Assembly (NCBI GenBank): GCA_028282465.1
Contig: JANQHX010000104.1
Location: 1 to 64,000 of the forward strand
DNA: 64,000 nucleotides
Reading direction: 5' to 3'
Source: Gynuella sp.
GTDB taxonomy: Bacteria; Pseudomonadota; Gammaproteobacteria; Pseudomonadales; Natronospirillaceae
Shown: positions 36,038 through 48,879 of the stretch, piece by piece
How the letters are laid out: every line of letters starts with the position of its first letter
Position numbering within the stretch: position 1 is the stretch's first letter
Made by a program: the position numbers and the translations under genes
The notes under the pieces: model-generated
What the model was told of the DNA's origin: nothing
Seen by the model: only the letters and a program-made list of their open reading frames with translations
Databases searched by the model: none

Positions 36038-37552
36038 GTGTCGGAAGATGTTTGGCAGCAATGTCTCTATAGAATGCAGGATGAGTTGCCTGTTCAGCAG
36101 TTTAATACCTGGATTAAACCTCTAAAGCCCAGCTATGAACCTGGTCTGATCGTTCTAATTGCACCTAACCGTTTTGTTAAAAACTGGGTTACCGAGAAGT
36201 ACTTAAATCAGATGCAAGAATTAGCCGGCTATTTAGGCGACGGAATGTCAGTGCAGGTGGTAGAGAGTCATCGACCCATGGCAGCACCGGTGATGAGTTC
36301 TGTAGAAACTTCAAGGCCAGTTTCCGTACCCGAGGTTCAGACTGAGCCGGTTGAAATGGAGGCTATTTCAGGAGAGTTTATTGAAAGTATTAGAGCTGTT
36401 GATGAATTTGAAGAGCCAGAAGAGATAATAGACGCGCCGGAAAAGAGTTCGCCTAAATTATCTGGTTTGGCTGGTAATCCGGTGGCTAACCAATCTAGCA
36501 TTGAAAAGCCGGTTCTGAATGAGCCACAGCATCAAACCTATTTAAGCGCCAACTATATGTTTGATACCTTTGTAGAGGGTAAGTCGAATCAGCTGGCCTT
36601 GGCGGCCGCTCAACAAGTGGCAGAAAATGCCGGTGGCGCATACAACCCTCTATTTATTTATGGTGGTGTTGGATTAGGTAAAACGCACCTTATGCAGGCA
36701 GTGGGTCATGAAATTATGAAAAAGAATCCTGCTGCTAAGGTCATGTATTTGCCGTCAGAAACTTTTGTTCAAGACATGGTTAAAGCATTACAAAGAAATG
36801 CGATTGCTGAGTTCAAACGTTTTTATCGTAGCCTAGATGCGCTGCTAATTGATGATATTCAATTCTTTGCCGGCAAAGACCGATCTCAAGAAGAATTCTT
36901 CCATACTTTTAATGCATTGTTAGAAGGGGATCAGCAAGTCATTTTAACCAGTGATCGATTCCCGAAAGAAATAGATGGTGTTGAAGAGAGATTGAGATCT
37001 CGCTTCAGTTGGGGATTAACCGTCGCTGTGGAACCGCCAGAATTGGAAACCCGAGTGGCCATTCTGATGAAAAAGGCTGAAGAATCGGGAATTCATCTTC
37101 CACAGGATGCAGCATTTTTTATGGCAAATCTGGTTCGTTCAAATGTACGTGAACTAGAAGGAGCCTTAAAAAGGGTGATTGCAAGTGCTCACTTTACAGG
37201 CTCTCGGATTTCCGTTCAGTTTGTAAAAGAGTCTTTAAGGGATTTGTTGGATCTTCAAAAGAAACAAGTCAGCATTGAAAACATTCAGCGCACCGTGGCT
37301 GAATATTACAAAATTAAAGTTGCAGATCTTTATTCAAAACGCAGATCTCGAAGTGTTGCCCGACCTCGCCAACTGGCCATGGCCTTGGCTAAGGAATTAA
37401 CTAATCATTCTTTGCCAGAAATTGGGGACTCATTTGGTGGCCGAGACCACACCACGGTATTACACGCTTGTAAAAAGATAAAAGAGTTAAGAGAAACCAG
37501 TTTGGATATTCGAGAAGACTATGACAACCTTCTCAGAACCCTGACTACCTAG
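36038..37552 (+). CDS. dnaA: Replication initiator DnaA
   Basis: A 504-residue DnaA that binds oriC boxes and opens the duplex. It starts at GTG with AAGGAAG eight bases upstream. Domain I is at residues 1-80. Domain II (80-165) is a long acidic, Pro-rich linker. The AAA+ domain III has Walker [10 protein letters not shown] at 209-217 and Walker B LLIDDIQF, and domain IV ends with the DNA-binding signature [15 protein letters not shown] ... [10 protein letters not shown]. The upstream spacer contains several DnaA boxes, so autoregulation is expected. Confidence 0.98.
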   Translation: MSEDVWQQCLYRMQDELPVQQFNTWIKPLKPSYEPGLIVLIAPNRFVKNWVTEKYLNQMQELAGYLGDGMSVQVVESHRPMAAPVMSSVETSRPVSVPEVQTEPVEMEAISGEFIESIRAVDEFEEPEEIIDAPEKSSPKLSGLAGNPVANQSSIEKPVLNEPQHQTYLSANYMFDTFVEGKSNQLALAAAQQVAENAGGAYNPLFIYGGVGLGKTHLMQAVGHEIMKKNPAAKVMYLPSETFVQDMVKALQRNAIAEFKRFYRSLDALLIDDIQFFAGKDRSQEEFFHTFNALLEGDQQVILTSDRFPKEIDGVEERLRSRFSWGLTVAVEPPELETRVAILMKKAEESGIHLPQDAAFFMANLVRSNVRELEGALKRVIASAHFTGSRISVQFVKESLRDLLDLQKKQVSIENIQRTVAEYYKIKVADLYSKRRSRSVARPRQLAMALAKELTNHSLPEIGDSFGGRDHTTVLHACKKIKELRETSLDIREDYDNLLRTLTT

Positions 37553-37668
37553 GGTTCTTGGCAAAAATATTAAACTAGAGGAGAGGCATAAACCCAACTC
37601 CTCATGTAAACTTAAATTAATTACAAAATGTCACCGCGTTACCGCATAAATAGCTAAGTGAGACAGAC

Positions 37669-38775
37669 ATGATCAAGTTTTCTGTGGCTAGGGAAGCCCT
37701 GGTTCGTCCCCTGCAATTGGTATCTGGCGTAGTTGAGAAACGTCAAACGCTTCCAGTTCTTTCAAATGTATTAATTCAAATTGAGGCTGGAAACCTGTCG
37801 TTAACAGGAACAGATTTAGAAGTAGAGCTAGTGGGTCGTCTTCCAATTATGGATAGTCAGGGCGATGGTGAAATTACGATCCCAGCTAAAAAGCTTCTGG
37901 ATATTGTGAAGTCTTTACCAGATGACGCCAATATCAGTTTGTCGGTAGATGAAACCAAAGCGGTTTTAACCTCCGGTCGTTCTCGTTTTTCATTATCAAC
38001 CTTGCCTGCTACTGATTTTCCCAGTGTGGAAGACGATGCCGACAATCTGAAATTCACCATGGATCAGCAAGTTCTTAAGAAGTTAATTGATGCCACCTCT
38101 TTTGCTATGGCTCATCAAGACGTTCGCTATTATTTGAACGGTTTGTTGCTTGAGTTAAACAATGGTCAGGTTCGTGCCGTGGCTACTGATGGTCACAGAT
38201 TGGCTCTGTCTACCGCAGCAGCAGAAACTGGTTTACAAGACCGTAAGCAAGTGATTGTGCCTCGTAAAGGTATTTTGGAATTAAGTCGATTATTAGGCGA
38301 GGGCGCTGGGGAAATCGAAGTAACTCTGGGTAATAGTCACATCCGTGTTCAGACCCCAGGTTTTACGTTCACCTCTAAGCTGGTTGATGGCAAGTTCCCT
38401 GACTATGAACGTGTTCTTCCCCGTGGTGGCGACAAAGTTATTCATGGTGAGCGTCAGGAATTCAAAACTGTATTCAGCCGAGCTGCCATCCTTTCAAACG
38501 AGAAATATCGTGGCGTTCGCCTTTGTTTAAGTGAGGGTAACCTTCAGATATTTGCCAACAATCCAGAGCAAGAAGAAGCTGAAGAAAATATTGCTATCGA
38601 ATACGCCGGTGACGGTTTAGAAGTTGGCTTTAATGTTTCGTATCTATTGGATGTATTTAATGTGTTAAATGGCGATCAGGTAAAACTTATTATGTCTGAC
38701 CCCAATAGTTCAGCGCTAATTCAAGACGGCGTGGACGAAAGTTCTAGTTATGTTGTCATGCCAATGAGATTATAG
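37669..38775 (+). CDS. dnaN: DNA polymerase III beta sliding clamp
   Basis: A 368-residue beta clamp, the ring that tethers polymerase III to DNA. The typical opening KFSVAREALVRPLQLVSGVVEKRQTLPVLSNVL and the C-terminal end SSYVVMPMRL, which contributes to the partner-binding pocket, are intact. It follows dnaA by 116 bases and is followed by a terminator. Confidence 0.98.
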   Translation: MIKFSVAREALVRPLQLVSGVVEKRQTLPVLSNVLIQIEAGNLSLTGTDLEVELVGRLPIMDSQGDGEITIPAKKLLDIVKSLPDDANISLSVDETKAVLTSGRSRFSLSTLPATDFPSVEDDADNLKFTMDQQVLKKLIDATSFAMAHQDVRYYLNGLLLELNNGQVRAVATDGHRLALSTAAAETGLQDRKQVIVPRKGILELSRLLGEGAGEIEVTLGNSHIRVQTPGFTFTSKLVDGKFPDYERVLPRGGDKVIHGERQEFKTVFSRAAILSNEKYRGVRLCLSEGNLQIFANNPEQEEAEENIAIEYAGDGLEVGFNVSYLLDVFNVLNGDQVKLIMSDPNSSALIQDGVDESSSYVVMPMRL

Positions 38776-38813
38776 TTTCTGTACCAACACAGAATATAGA
38801 ATAGATAAAATAG

Positions 38814-38842
38814 AAAGGTCTGCTAACAAGCAGGCCTTTTTT
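38814..38842 (+). terminator. Rho-independent terminator between dnaN and recF
   Basis: An 11-base stem (AAAGGTCTGCT / AGCAGGCCTTT, one T-G pair) with a 4-base loop is followed by six T. It lies 38 bases past dnaN and 42 before recF, so it should limit read-through from dnaA-dnaN into recF-gyrB. Confidence 0.85.
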
Positions 38843-38883
38843 GTATCCAAGTAGATCACCCTATAAATGAGCTTTACACCTGA

Positions 38884-42379
<3,496 letters not shown>

Positions 42380-42399
42380 TCTGAGTTTTTCATATTTTT

Positions 42400-42426
42400 A
42401 AAAGCCGACTTTGTGTCGGTTTTTTA
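42400..42426 (+). terminator. Rho-independent terminator after gyrB
   Basis: AAAAGCCGAC and GTCGGTTTTT pair around TTTGT, with a T run after. It lies about 20 bases past the gyrB stop. Confidence 0.85.
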
Positions 42427-42459
42427 TCATTAAAGTAAGTATAAAAAGAGAATATATCT

Positions 42460-43263
42460 ATGGATAAACTCGACCCCTGTCTTTGGAAGTTCAGGCCCGT
42501 AGATATACTTACTCTCAAGACAATAACTAATAAGAAATTATGGTTTTCTCATCCTAGGCTTTTTAACGATCCATTTGATAATAATTTTGATCCAGCTTCA
42601 TCTTTTCGAAAACTATTAGACGATCTTTCTAGCGAGCAAGATAAGATGCTTGTATTTGAACAATTTGAAAAGCTAGAGGCCGCAATTCCTAATAACAAAT
42701 CAGCATACTTATCTTTAAGTTCTAACTGCAAACACAATTTAATGTGGTCACACTACGCAGACAGTCATAAGGGAATTGCATTTGGATTTAACTTCGATGG
42801 GACTGCATTAGGGAAATTAAATCATTTAAAAGTTTTATACTCTCAGGATTCGTTAAATTATGCTTTTAAAAACCATCTACAAGCGAAAAAAGCCTATTTA
42901 GCGAATCCAACAGCTAGGCCAGGATCAATGCATGAGGAAACTTATGAGCTCTTTACTAATTTTTTAGAGTCAGGCTTAAAAATATTTCAAACATATCAAA
43001 GTATGAAAGCTGAGTGTTGGAAATATGAAGAAGAAGTACGATTAGAAATAGAGCTTGGAAGTGTCGATGAAAATGGAAAACTGATTAGTTTTGACGCTGA
43101 GTGTTTAAAATTCGTTGTTTTCGGACTTTCTACCACTTTCGAGGATGTCCAATTAATAACGAATTTAATGTCTGGTCAAGAATGGTCTCATGTTAAATTT
43201 TTATACGCAGAGAAGATTTCAACTGATTTGAGCATCGGATTATCAGATTTTAGAGTCTATTAG
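42460..43263 (+). CDS. DUF2971-domain protein
   Basis: A 267-residue protein of the DUF2971 family: YKFRP-like LWKFRPVDILTL at the start, LWFSHPRLFNDPFDNNF, then YLSLSSNCKHNLMWSHYADSHKGIAFGFNF, all in the family order. The function is not known; members are often found in mobile or defence-associated regions. This copy stands alone just past the gyrB terminator and is AT-rich, which suggests recent arrival. Confidence 0.8.
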   Translation: MDKLDPCLWKFRPVDILTLKTITNKKLWFSHPRLFNDPFDNNFDPASSFRKLLDDLSSEQDKMLVFEQFEKLEAAIPNNKSAYLSLSSNCKHNLMWSHYADSHKGIAFGFNFDGTALGKLNHLKVLYSQDSLNYAFKNHLQAKKAYLANPTARPGSMHEETYELFTNFLESGLKIFQTYQSMKAECWKYEEEVRLEIELGSVDENGKLISFDAECLKFVVFGLSTTFEDVQLITNLMSGQEWSHVKFLYAEKISTDLSIGLSDFRVY

Positions 43264-43306
43264 GTAATTCATTGAAGTTGAATTGATTTCTAATATTTAA
43301 CAGGGG

Positions 43307-43762
43307 ATGAAAGTGAAAGTTAATATAATTCTGATTCTATTTTTTACAACTACTTTTGCACATAGTTACGAATTAAAATTCACCAGCCTATCCACTGACC
43401 TAATATCCGGGGCCGGTATCAGTTTCGGTTATGTTCATGACCAATATAAATCTAGAGGCGATGGCTGGTTTGATAGCACCCTGTATCCCATTGAATATGC
43501 AGAATTTAAATTGGGCTATTTACCCAATAGTGGTGAAGGTGTTTCTGCTAAATTTGATATTGGCCTAGGCACAAAAACTTATTTTTGGATACTTAAGGAC
43601 ATTCGATTTGGGCCTAGCATTGCTGTGACTGACCAAGCTGCTTTTGTAGGTGCTAATACCACGATTAACACCTACAAAGATTGGGCATTGTTATTGGGCT
43701 TTGTCAGAGTAGTTCAATCGGGAGAGACGGGCATTAATATTGGGATTGTCCAGTATTTTTAG
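43307..43762 (+). CDS. Small exported protein, possible beta barrel
   Basis: A 151-residue protein with a signal peptide of about 20 residues ending HSY. The mature part alternates polar and aromatic residues in short strands with Gly turns (GISFGYVHDQY, LGFVRVVQSGETGINIGIVQYF) and ends in Phe, as outer-membrane or periplasmic beta barrels often do. An in-frame GTG two codons inside has a better spaced GGGGA and could be the true start. No function assigned. Confidence 0.6.
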   Translation: MKVKVNIILILFFTTTFAHSYELKFTSLSTDLISGAGISFGYVHDQYKSRGDGWFDSTLYPIEYAEFKLGYLPNSGEGVSAKFDIGLGTKTYFWILKDIRFGPSIAVTDQAAFVGANTTINTYKDWALLLGFVRVVQSGETGINIGIVQYF

Positions 43763-43801
43763 ATTTCAATTACTATAACAATTCAGTTAGCTTCCCATTT
43801 T

Positions 43802-44536
43802 TCAAGTTTTGGATTCCAAGCTTCTCGGAAAGCAATGATCTTTTCCTTGTTCAAGTTTTTTATACAACTTTGCAGGGCGATTGCCTCCTCTTTTAAGTTT
43901 ACCCGTTTCCTGCAAAATCCCTGAATCTAGTACTCGCCGACGAAATGATTTCTTCTCTATTTCATTATCTAGAATGATTTCGAAGGTTGCTTGCAACTCA
44001 CTAAGGGTAAATTCCTCAGGCAGTAAATTAACAGGTAAGGAAGAGTATTGAACCTTGTTGAGCAAGCGCTTGTAGCAACTGTTAAAAATCATTTGATGGT
44101 CAAAAGATAGCTCAACCCCTTGCACTTGCTTGACCGGTAGCCATCGCAATTGTTCCAGACTCTGGTTTTTATGAAACTGAATGTTGTCTGTAGAGAGCAG
44201 GGCCATATAGGCAATAGTAACTGACCAACCCCTGGGATCTCTTGTTGCCGAACCAAAGCTTGCCACCTGCTCTAGATATGTAGTGTCTACCCCGGTTTTT
44301 TCCTTCAGCTTGCGTTTGGCGGTGGCTGCCAAATCCATATCCTGATGAACATCGATAAAGCCTCCGGGTAACGCCCACAGGCCTTTACATGGATGTTCGG
44401 CGCGTTTGACTACTAGTACCTGTAGCTGGTGATCGATAATGCTGAAGATTGCCATATCCACCATGGTTAATGGAACGTCATAGTCATGAATTCGGTAATT
44501 CTGTAAAAACTCCTGCTCGTCTGCAAAATCAGTCAT
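43802..44536 (-). CDS. nrtR: NrtR-type Nudix-related transcriptional regulator
   Basis: A 244-residue protein with an N-terminal Nudix fold (TMVDMAIFSIIDHQLQVLVVKRAEHPCKGLWALPGGF) and a C-terminal winged helix of about 80 residues (FTLSELQATFEIILDNEIEKKSFRRRV). The Nudix box is damaged: the catalytic Glu residues are replaced by Lys76 and Lys80. That is what is known of NrtR, which senses ADP-ribose and represses NAD genes rather than hydrolysing it. It is the last gene in a leftward unit with nadR and pnuC and overlaps pnuC by eight bases, which fits a regulator of NAD salvage. Confidence 0.85.
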   Translation of the reverse strand: MTDFADEQEFLQNYRIHDYDVPLTMVDMAIFSIIDHQLQVLVVKRAEHPCKGLWALPGGFIDVHQDMDLAATAKRKLKEKTGVDTTYLEQVASFGSATRDPRGWSVTIAYMALLSTDNIQFHKNQSLEQLRWLPVKQVQGVELSFDHQMIFNSCYKRLLNKVQYSSLPVNLLPEEFTLSELQATFEIILDNEIEKKSFRRRVLDSGILQETGKLKRGGNRPAKLYKKLEQGKDHCFPRSLESKT

Positions 44537-45179
44537 GGGTCCTGCTCCTTTCCCGATGCCATTTCAAATAGCCCAAGCAAGCAATGAGCAACAGAACCAT
44601 ATAGAGCAGGGAGATAAATTTTATGCCCTGCATAAAGTAAATATAAATGCCAATAACATCGACAGTGATCCAGTATAGCCAGCTTTCAATGCGTTTCCGG
44701 GCCATTAAAAACATGGCGGTAAAGCTCATAATAGTGGTCAGGGCATCGGTGAATGGATAAGCCGCGGGTTTGGCGAATAGTTCGGGCAATAGTAGATGGA
44801 TGTTTTTCATTAGCACAAACAGGCCAAAGGAGACCAGTACACAAATGGCCAGCCACAGGCCAGTGGCTTTTAGTGAGCTGTAGCGAAAGGAAGCCTTTTG
44901 TTCACTAGCGGTTTGAGTGCGTCGCCAGAACAACCAGCCATAGATGCTGGCTGCCAGATAATAGAATTGTTCAAGTGCATCTGAGTACAACTGAATTTGA
45001 TAAAATAGCATGGCAAACAGAATTACCGATGCAATGCCGGTGGGCCAGGTCCACATGTTCTTGCGATATATCAGAATCACAGAACTCAGGTAAAGCAGGG
45101 TGCCGACAAACTCCAAGTAGCTCATGGGATAGCCCCAGAGGCTGAAGAATACTGTGTTAACGCTAAACCATTCGATCAT
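44529..45179 (-). CDS. pnuC: Nicotinamide riboside transporter PnuC
   Basis: A 216-residue inner membrane protein with about seven hydrophobic spans. The PnuC hallmarks WTWPTGIASVILFAMLFYQIQLYSDALEQFYY and SWLYWITVDVIGIYIYFMQG are intact. It takes up nicotinamide riboside by facilitated diffusion, with trapping by the NadR kinase encoded just upstream. Its ATG overlaps the nadR stop as ATGA. Confidence 0.92.
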   Translation of the reverse strand: MIEWFSVNTVFFSLWGYPMSYLEFVGTLLYLSSVILIYRKNMWTWPTGIASVILFAMLFYQIQLYSDALEQFYYLAASIYGWLFWRRTQTASEQKASFRYSSLKATGLWLAICVLVSFGLFVLMKNIHLLLPELFAKPAAYPFTDALTTIMSFTAMFLMARKRIESWLYWITVDVIGIYIYFMQGIKFISLLYMVLLLIACLGYLKWHRERSRTHD

Positions 45180-46159
45180 AGAAATTTTCCTGGTAGTTGG
45201 TTGAGTAGTTGTTGAACCTGTTCAATACGTTGCTCCACAGAACCTGTCACCTGGTGATAGGGTATGCGCCTATACTGCAGATCCTGGCGAATCCGCTGCT
45301 GGAACCATTGCCGATTACCTTCCCCAGAGCGATCCCAGCTATCCTCAAATTCGATTTCATCGCCGCAGAGAATCCACATTTGGTACCGAGTGATTGCTCT
45401 GTTAGCCATTTGTTCTAGCTGGGGCAAGCACTGTTGGTGATAGTAAAGACTGAATAGTCTGGTGGTCAGAGCATTGGTATCAGTAAACAGATACTTTCTG
45501 GACTCAAGCAATGCCTGTTGTTCTCTATGCAAATGCCCTACTGCAAGTTCTGCTAATTGTTCTAGGGTTAGGCGCTTATTATGTTGATGCTGATGCCAGT
45601 ATTCCCGACCATATTCCGGCATCCATCTAGTGTTATGGCGCTCAGCCAAAGCCTGGGCCAACGTAGATTTGCCAGTCCCTGGACCTCCCACTAACACCAC
45701 ATTAGTGATTAAATCCTGATATACCTCGGGTGCCAGAAATGCTCGATTAGCGTAACTGTCTTGTCTTATTTGGGTGGCCGAAATCTTTATTTGATCTCGG
45801 TTCAGACGACGATCCAGGCAACCGAGGAAGCGGCTAACATGCTCGCCATAGAACTCTGAGCTGAAAAAAGCGCTGATCTGGCGGCCTTCAAGCAAGGTGC
45901 CTAAATATTGTTCCTGAGCAAGCATTATGGCCGGGTCATCGCCGGTTGCCGTGGGTCCATCCGCAGCTTCGATAACCTCGATCTGCGGGTACAATTTTCG
46001 AATCCAGTTGGCCCTGGTGGCAAGGGGTATATGGGTGGTTTCTGGTGACTGGTAAATCACCACGATAAGATGATCCATTTCCGCCAGTGCGGTTTCGAAC
46101 AACCATTGGTGGCCCTTATGCAAGGGGGAATATTTACCCAAAGCCAATCCGGTCTTCAT
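45176..46159 (-). CDS. nadR: NadR-type NMN adenylyltransferase / nicotinamide riboside kinase
   Basis: A 327-residue bifunctional enzyme. The N-terminal nucleotidyltransferase has GKYSPLHKGHQ with HKGH at residues 14-17 and ISATQIR at 126-132. The kinase domain starts with Walker A GGPGTGKST at 158-166. It phosphorylates nicotinamide riboside to NMN and adenylylates NMN to NAD. The helix-turn-helix repressor domain of E. coli NadR is absent, so control should come from the NrtR encoded in the same unit. Confidence 0.9.
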   Translation of the reverse strand: MKTGLALGKYSPLHKGHQWLFETALAEMDHLIVVIYQSPETTHIPLATRANWIRKLYPQIEVIEAADGPTATGDDPAIMLAQEQYLGTLLEGRQISAFFSSEFYGEHVSRFLGCLDRRLNRDQIKISATQIRQDSYANRAFLAPEVYQDLITNVVLVGGPGTGKSTLAQALAERHNTRWMPEYGREYWHQHQHNKRLTLEQLAELAVGHLHREQQALLESRKYLFTDTNALTTRLFSLYYHQQCLPQLEQMANRAITRYQMWILCGDEIEFEDSWDRSGEGNRQWFQQRIRQDLQYRRIPYHQVTGSVEQRIEQVQQLLNQLPGKFL

Positions 46160-46204
46160 ATAATCCCTTTTTTAAATGGCAGCGCAAATTAATGCTTGCT
46201 AGCT

Positions 46205-46215
46205 TAGTGTCACTA
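46205..46215. promoter_or_regulatory. Candidate NrtR operator in the divergent nadR/nadM spacer
   Basis: TAGTGTCACTA is a perfect 11-base palindrome with one central base, in the 164-base spacer between divergent nadR and nadM. Its place would allow one repressor to control both operons. I do not know the operator of this group well enough to call a match. Confidence 0.45.
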
Positions 46216-46323
46216 TGCCACTATTGCAACACCTCAAGGCAAGGCGGGATTCGCCAGCCATATGAGAACAGCTGATTCGGGATAGACCCGACTCATTGTT
46301 AACACCCAGTAAGGATTTTACTG

Positions 46324-47355
46324 ATGAATAAAAGCTACGATTTTCTGGTCTTTATCGGCCGTTTCCAACCTTTTCATCTGGGTCATGCCTCTGTAGTTGC
46401 CCAGGGCCTAGAACAGGCACAGCAGGTTATCATCCTCTGTGGTTCTGCCTACCAACCCCGCTCTATTCGTAACCCTTGGACCGTCCAGGAGCGCGAGAAA
46501 ATGATTCGTGGCACTCTTGGCGAGGAGCAAAACAAGCGCGTTCATATCTCCCCATTAATGGATATTGTTTATAACGACGAGTCCTGGGTGCGTAATGTAC
46601 AGGCCACGGTGAATGGTCTGGTCACGGCTTTCCATTCAACCCTGCACAGGCCGGCAAAAGTAGGCTTAATTGGCCATAGCAAGGATCAATCTTCCTATTA
46701 TCTTAATCTGTTTCCACAATGGGGCTCAGTAGCAGTTGAGAACTTCAACGGATTGTCAGCTACCCCATTAAGGCAGAAGGTGTTTCAGGGTAATGAAGAC
46801 TTTCAGAAAGCATTACCAGTACCTGTGGTGGAGTATATCGCCGAGCATCAGACGCTAGACTGGTTTCAAAACCTTAAGCAGGAACAACAGTTTGTGGAAA
46901 CCTACAAGTCTGCCTGGAATGACAGCCCATACCCGCCAACCTTTGTTACTACCGATGCAGTAGTGGTGCAAAGTGGCCATGTGCTGATGGTGGAGCGTAA
47001 GGCGCGTCCAGGCAAAGGTTTGTTGGCTCTGCCAGGAGGTTTTATTCGCCAGGACGAAAAGCTGATCGATGGCTGTTTGCGCGAGCTAAGAGAGGAAACT
47101 CGGCTCAAGGTACCGGCACCTGTTTTGAAAGGCTCCATCAAAGCCCAGCAAGTATTTGATGATCCCCATCGCAGCACCAGAGGCCGCACCATTACTCATG
47201 CCTTCTATATCGAGCTGGCTGCCAACAAGGAGCTACCCAGGGTAAAGGGAAGTGACGATGCCAAAGCAGCCATGTGGATTCCGCTTGCAGATCTAGACCC
47301 AGCACAAATCTATGAAGACCACTATTTCATTATTCAGGAACTAACAGGCTGCTAA
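46324..47355 (+). CDS. nadM: Bifunctional NMN adenylyltransferase / Nudix hydrolase (NadM-Nudix)
   Basis: A 343-residue fusion. The N-terminal half has GRFQPFHLGH at residues 12-21 and converts NMN and ATP to NAD. The C-terminal half is a Nudix domain with an intact box, GGFIRQDEKLIDGCLRELREETRL in form, keeping the RE and EE catalytic residues at about 255-259; the known activity of this half is ADP-ribose pyrophosphatase. In contrast to the NrtR Nudix domain it should therefore be active. It is followed by nadV and is the first gene of the rightward arm. Confidence 0.92.
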   Translation: MNKSYDFLVFIGRFQPFHLGHASVVAQGLEQAQQVIILCGSAYQPRSIRNPWTVQEREKMIRGTLGEEQNKRVHISPLMDIVYNDESWVRNVQATVNGLVTAFHSTLHRPAKVGLIGHSKDQSSYYLNLFPQWGSVAVENFNGLSATPLRQKVFQGNEDFQKALPVPVVEYIAEHQTLDWFQNLKQEQQFVETYKSAWNDSPYPPTFVTTDAVVVQSGHVLMVERKARPGKGLLALPGGFIRQDEKLIDGCLRELREETRLKVPAPVLKGSIKAQQVFDDPHRSTRGRTITHAFYIELAANKELPRVKGSDDAKAAMWIPLADLDPAQIYEDHYFIIQELTGC

Positions 47356-47430
47356 GCCACACTTTCAAAAACGCAGTGTTTGGGGATAGACCCTGAGCAT
47401 TTCTAAATAAATGACTGGAGGATTTCCATC

Positions 47431-48810
47431 ATGAGCAAGAACATTATTTTAAACGCCGACAGTTACAAGGCTTCTCATTTCTTACAGTACCCGCAAGGTA
47501 CCACCGAGGTATCTAGCTACATTGAGGCCAGGGGTGGTCGTTTTGAAAAAGCAGTATTCTTTGGTTTGCAAATGTTTATTAAGGAATATTTAACTCAGCC
47601 TGTAAGCCATAAGGATGTGGATGAAGCCAAAATCATTTTGCAAGCCCATGGGGTGCCATTTAATGAGCAGGGCTGGCGCTATATCGTTGACACCTATGAA
47701 GGCTTTTTACCTGTTGAAATTCAGGCAGTGTCAGAAGGGACTGTTATTCCAGTGCAAAATGCCATGGTGCAGGTGATCAATACCGATCCAAACTGTGCTT
47801 GGCTAACCAGCTACTTGGAAACCGCTCTGTTGAGAGCTGTGTGGTATCCAACTACAGTAGCAACCACGTCTTACCATTGTAAAAAGGTGATCAAGCGCTA
47901 TCTGGAAGAAACGGCCAACAACTGCCAAAGCCTGCCGTTCAAACTACATGATTTCGGGGCGCGAGGTGCGACCTCAGAAGAGGCGGCGGCAATCGGTGGT
48001 GCGGCCCATTTGGTGAATTTTATGGGCACGGATACCCTGAGCGCTATTGTAGCTGCTCGCCGTTATTATCAGGCAGAAATGGCCGGGTTTTCTATACCAG
48101 CTGCCGAGCACAGCACCATCACCAGCTGGGGGCGACACAATGAAGCTAAAGCCTACGCCAATATGCTGGAACAATTTGCTGGCCCAGGCAAACTGGTTGC
48201 GGTGGTCAGTGATTCTTATGATCTGTGGCATGCCATCGAAAATATTTGGGGAGAAGAGTTGAAGGCGCAGGTCGAAGACTCTGGTGGTACATTAGTGGTT
48301 AGACCAGACAGTGGCGACCCAGTAACCATAGTTGCTGAAACCATTGAGAGGTTGATGAACAAATTTGGTTATCAGCTAAATGACAAGGGATATCGGGTAT
48401 TGCCTGATTGCATTCGAGTGATTCAAGGTGATGGAGTCGATGAAAAATCTATCGAAGCCATTTTGGAAACCATGAAGGTACGCAAGCAGAGCGCAGAGAA
48501 TATTGCCTTTGGAATGGGTGGCGCGTTATTACAGAAGCTGGATCGGGACACTATGAAGTTTGCCATGAAAGCGAGTGCTGCAAAGATTCAAGGTTTATGG
48601 CAAGACGTCTATAAAGACCCCGTAACGGACAAGGGCAAGCGTTCAAAAAGAGGTAGGCTGGCTGTTGTAAAAGTAAATGACCAATATCGAACTATTAGAG
48701 AACAGGATCTTAATGGTCGAAAAAATTTACTTGAAACCGTTTTCTTAAATGGCGTTATTAAACGTAATCACGATTTTAAAACCATTCGAACTAACGCCAA
48801 AGTAAAATAG
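47431..48810 (+). CDS. nadV: Nicotinamide phosphoribosyltransferase (NadV/NAMPT)
   Basis: A 459-residue enzyme that makes NMN from nicotinamide and PRPP, bypassing nicotinamide deamidation. The family opening NADSYKASHFLQYPQGTTEVSSYIEARGGRF, the central HDFGARGATSEEAAAIGG loop and the active-site RPDSGDP are intact. TGGAGGA precedes the ATG by eight bases. It lies 75 bases after nadM, and together they complete a two-step route from nicotinamide to NAD. Confidence 0.95.
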   Translation: MSKNIILNADSYKASHFLQYPQGTTEVSSYIEARGGRFEKAVFFGLQMFIKEYLTQPVSHKDVDEAKIILQAHGVPFNEQGWRYIVDTYEGFLPVEIQAVSEGTVIPVQNAMVQVINTDPNCAWLTSYLETALLRAVWYPTTVATTSYHCKKVIKRYLEETANNCQSLPFKLHDFGARGATSEEAAAIGGAAHLVNFMGTDTLSAIVAARRYYQAEMAGFSIPAAEHSTITSWGRHNEAKAYANMLEQFAGPGKLVAVVSDSYDLWHAIENIWGEELKAQVEDSGGTLVVRPDSGDPVTIVAETIERLMNKFGYQLNDKGYRVLPDCIRVIQGDGVDEKSIEAILETMKVRKQSAENIAFGMGGALLQKLDRDTMKFAMKASAAKIQGLWQDVYKDPVTDKGKRSKRGRLAVVKVNDQYRTIREQDLNGRKNLLETVFLNGVIKRNHDFKTIRTNAKVK

Positions 48811-48819
48811 CTTGTTTAT

Positions 48820-48840
48820 AGGTGGTGGTGTACACCACCT
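48820..48840. terminator. Hairpin between convergent nadV and serine hydrolase genes
   Basis: AGGTGGTG and CACCACCT can pair, and the inner 16 bases at 48824-48839 are a perfect palindrome. It sits ten bases past nadV and 40 past the end of the leftward gene. T runs are short, so terminator strength is uncertain. Confidence 0.5.
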
Positions 48841-48879
48841 CTTTCAGCTCTGACTAATACTTTTGCAAATGAATGATTA

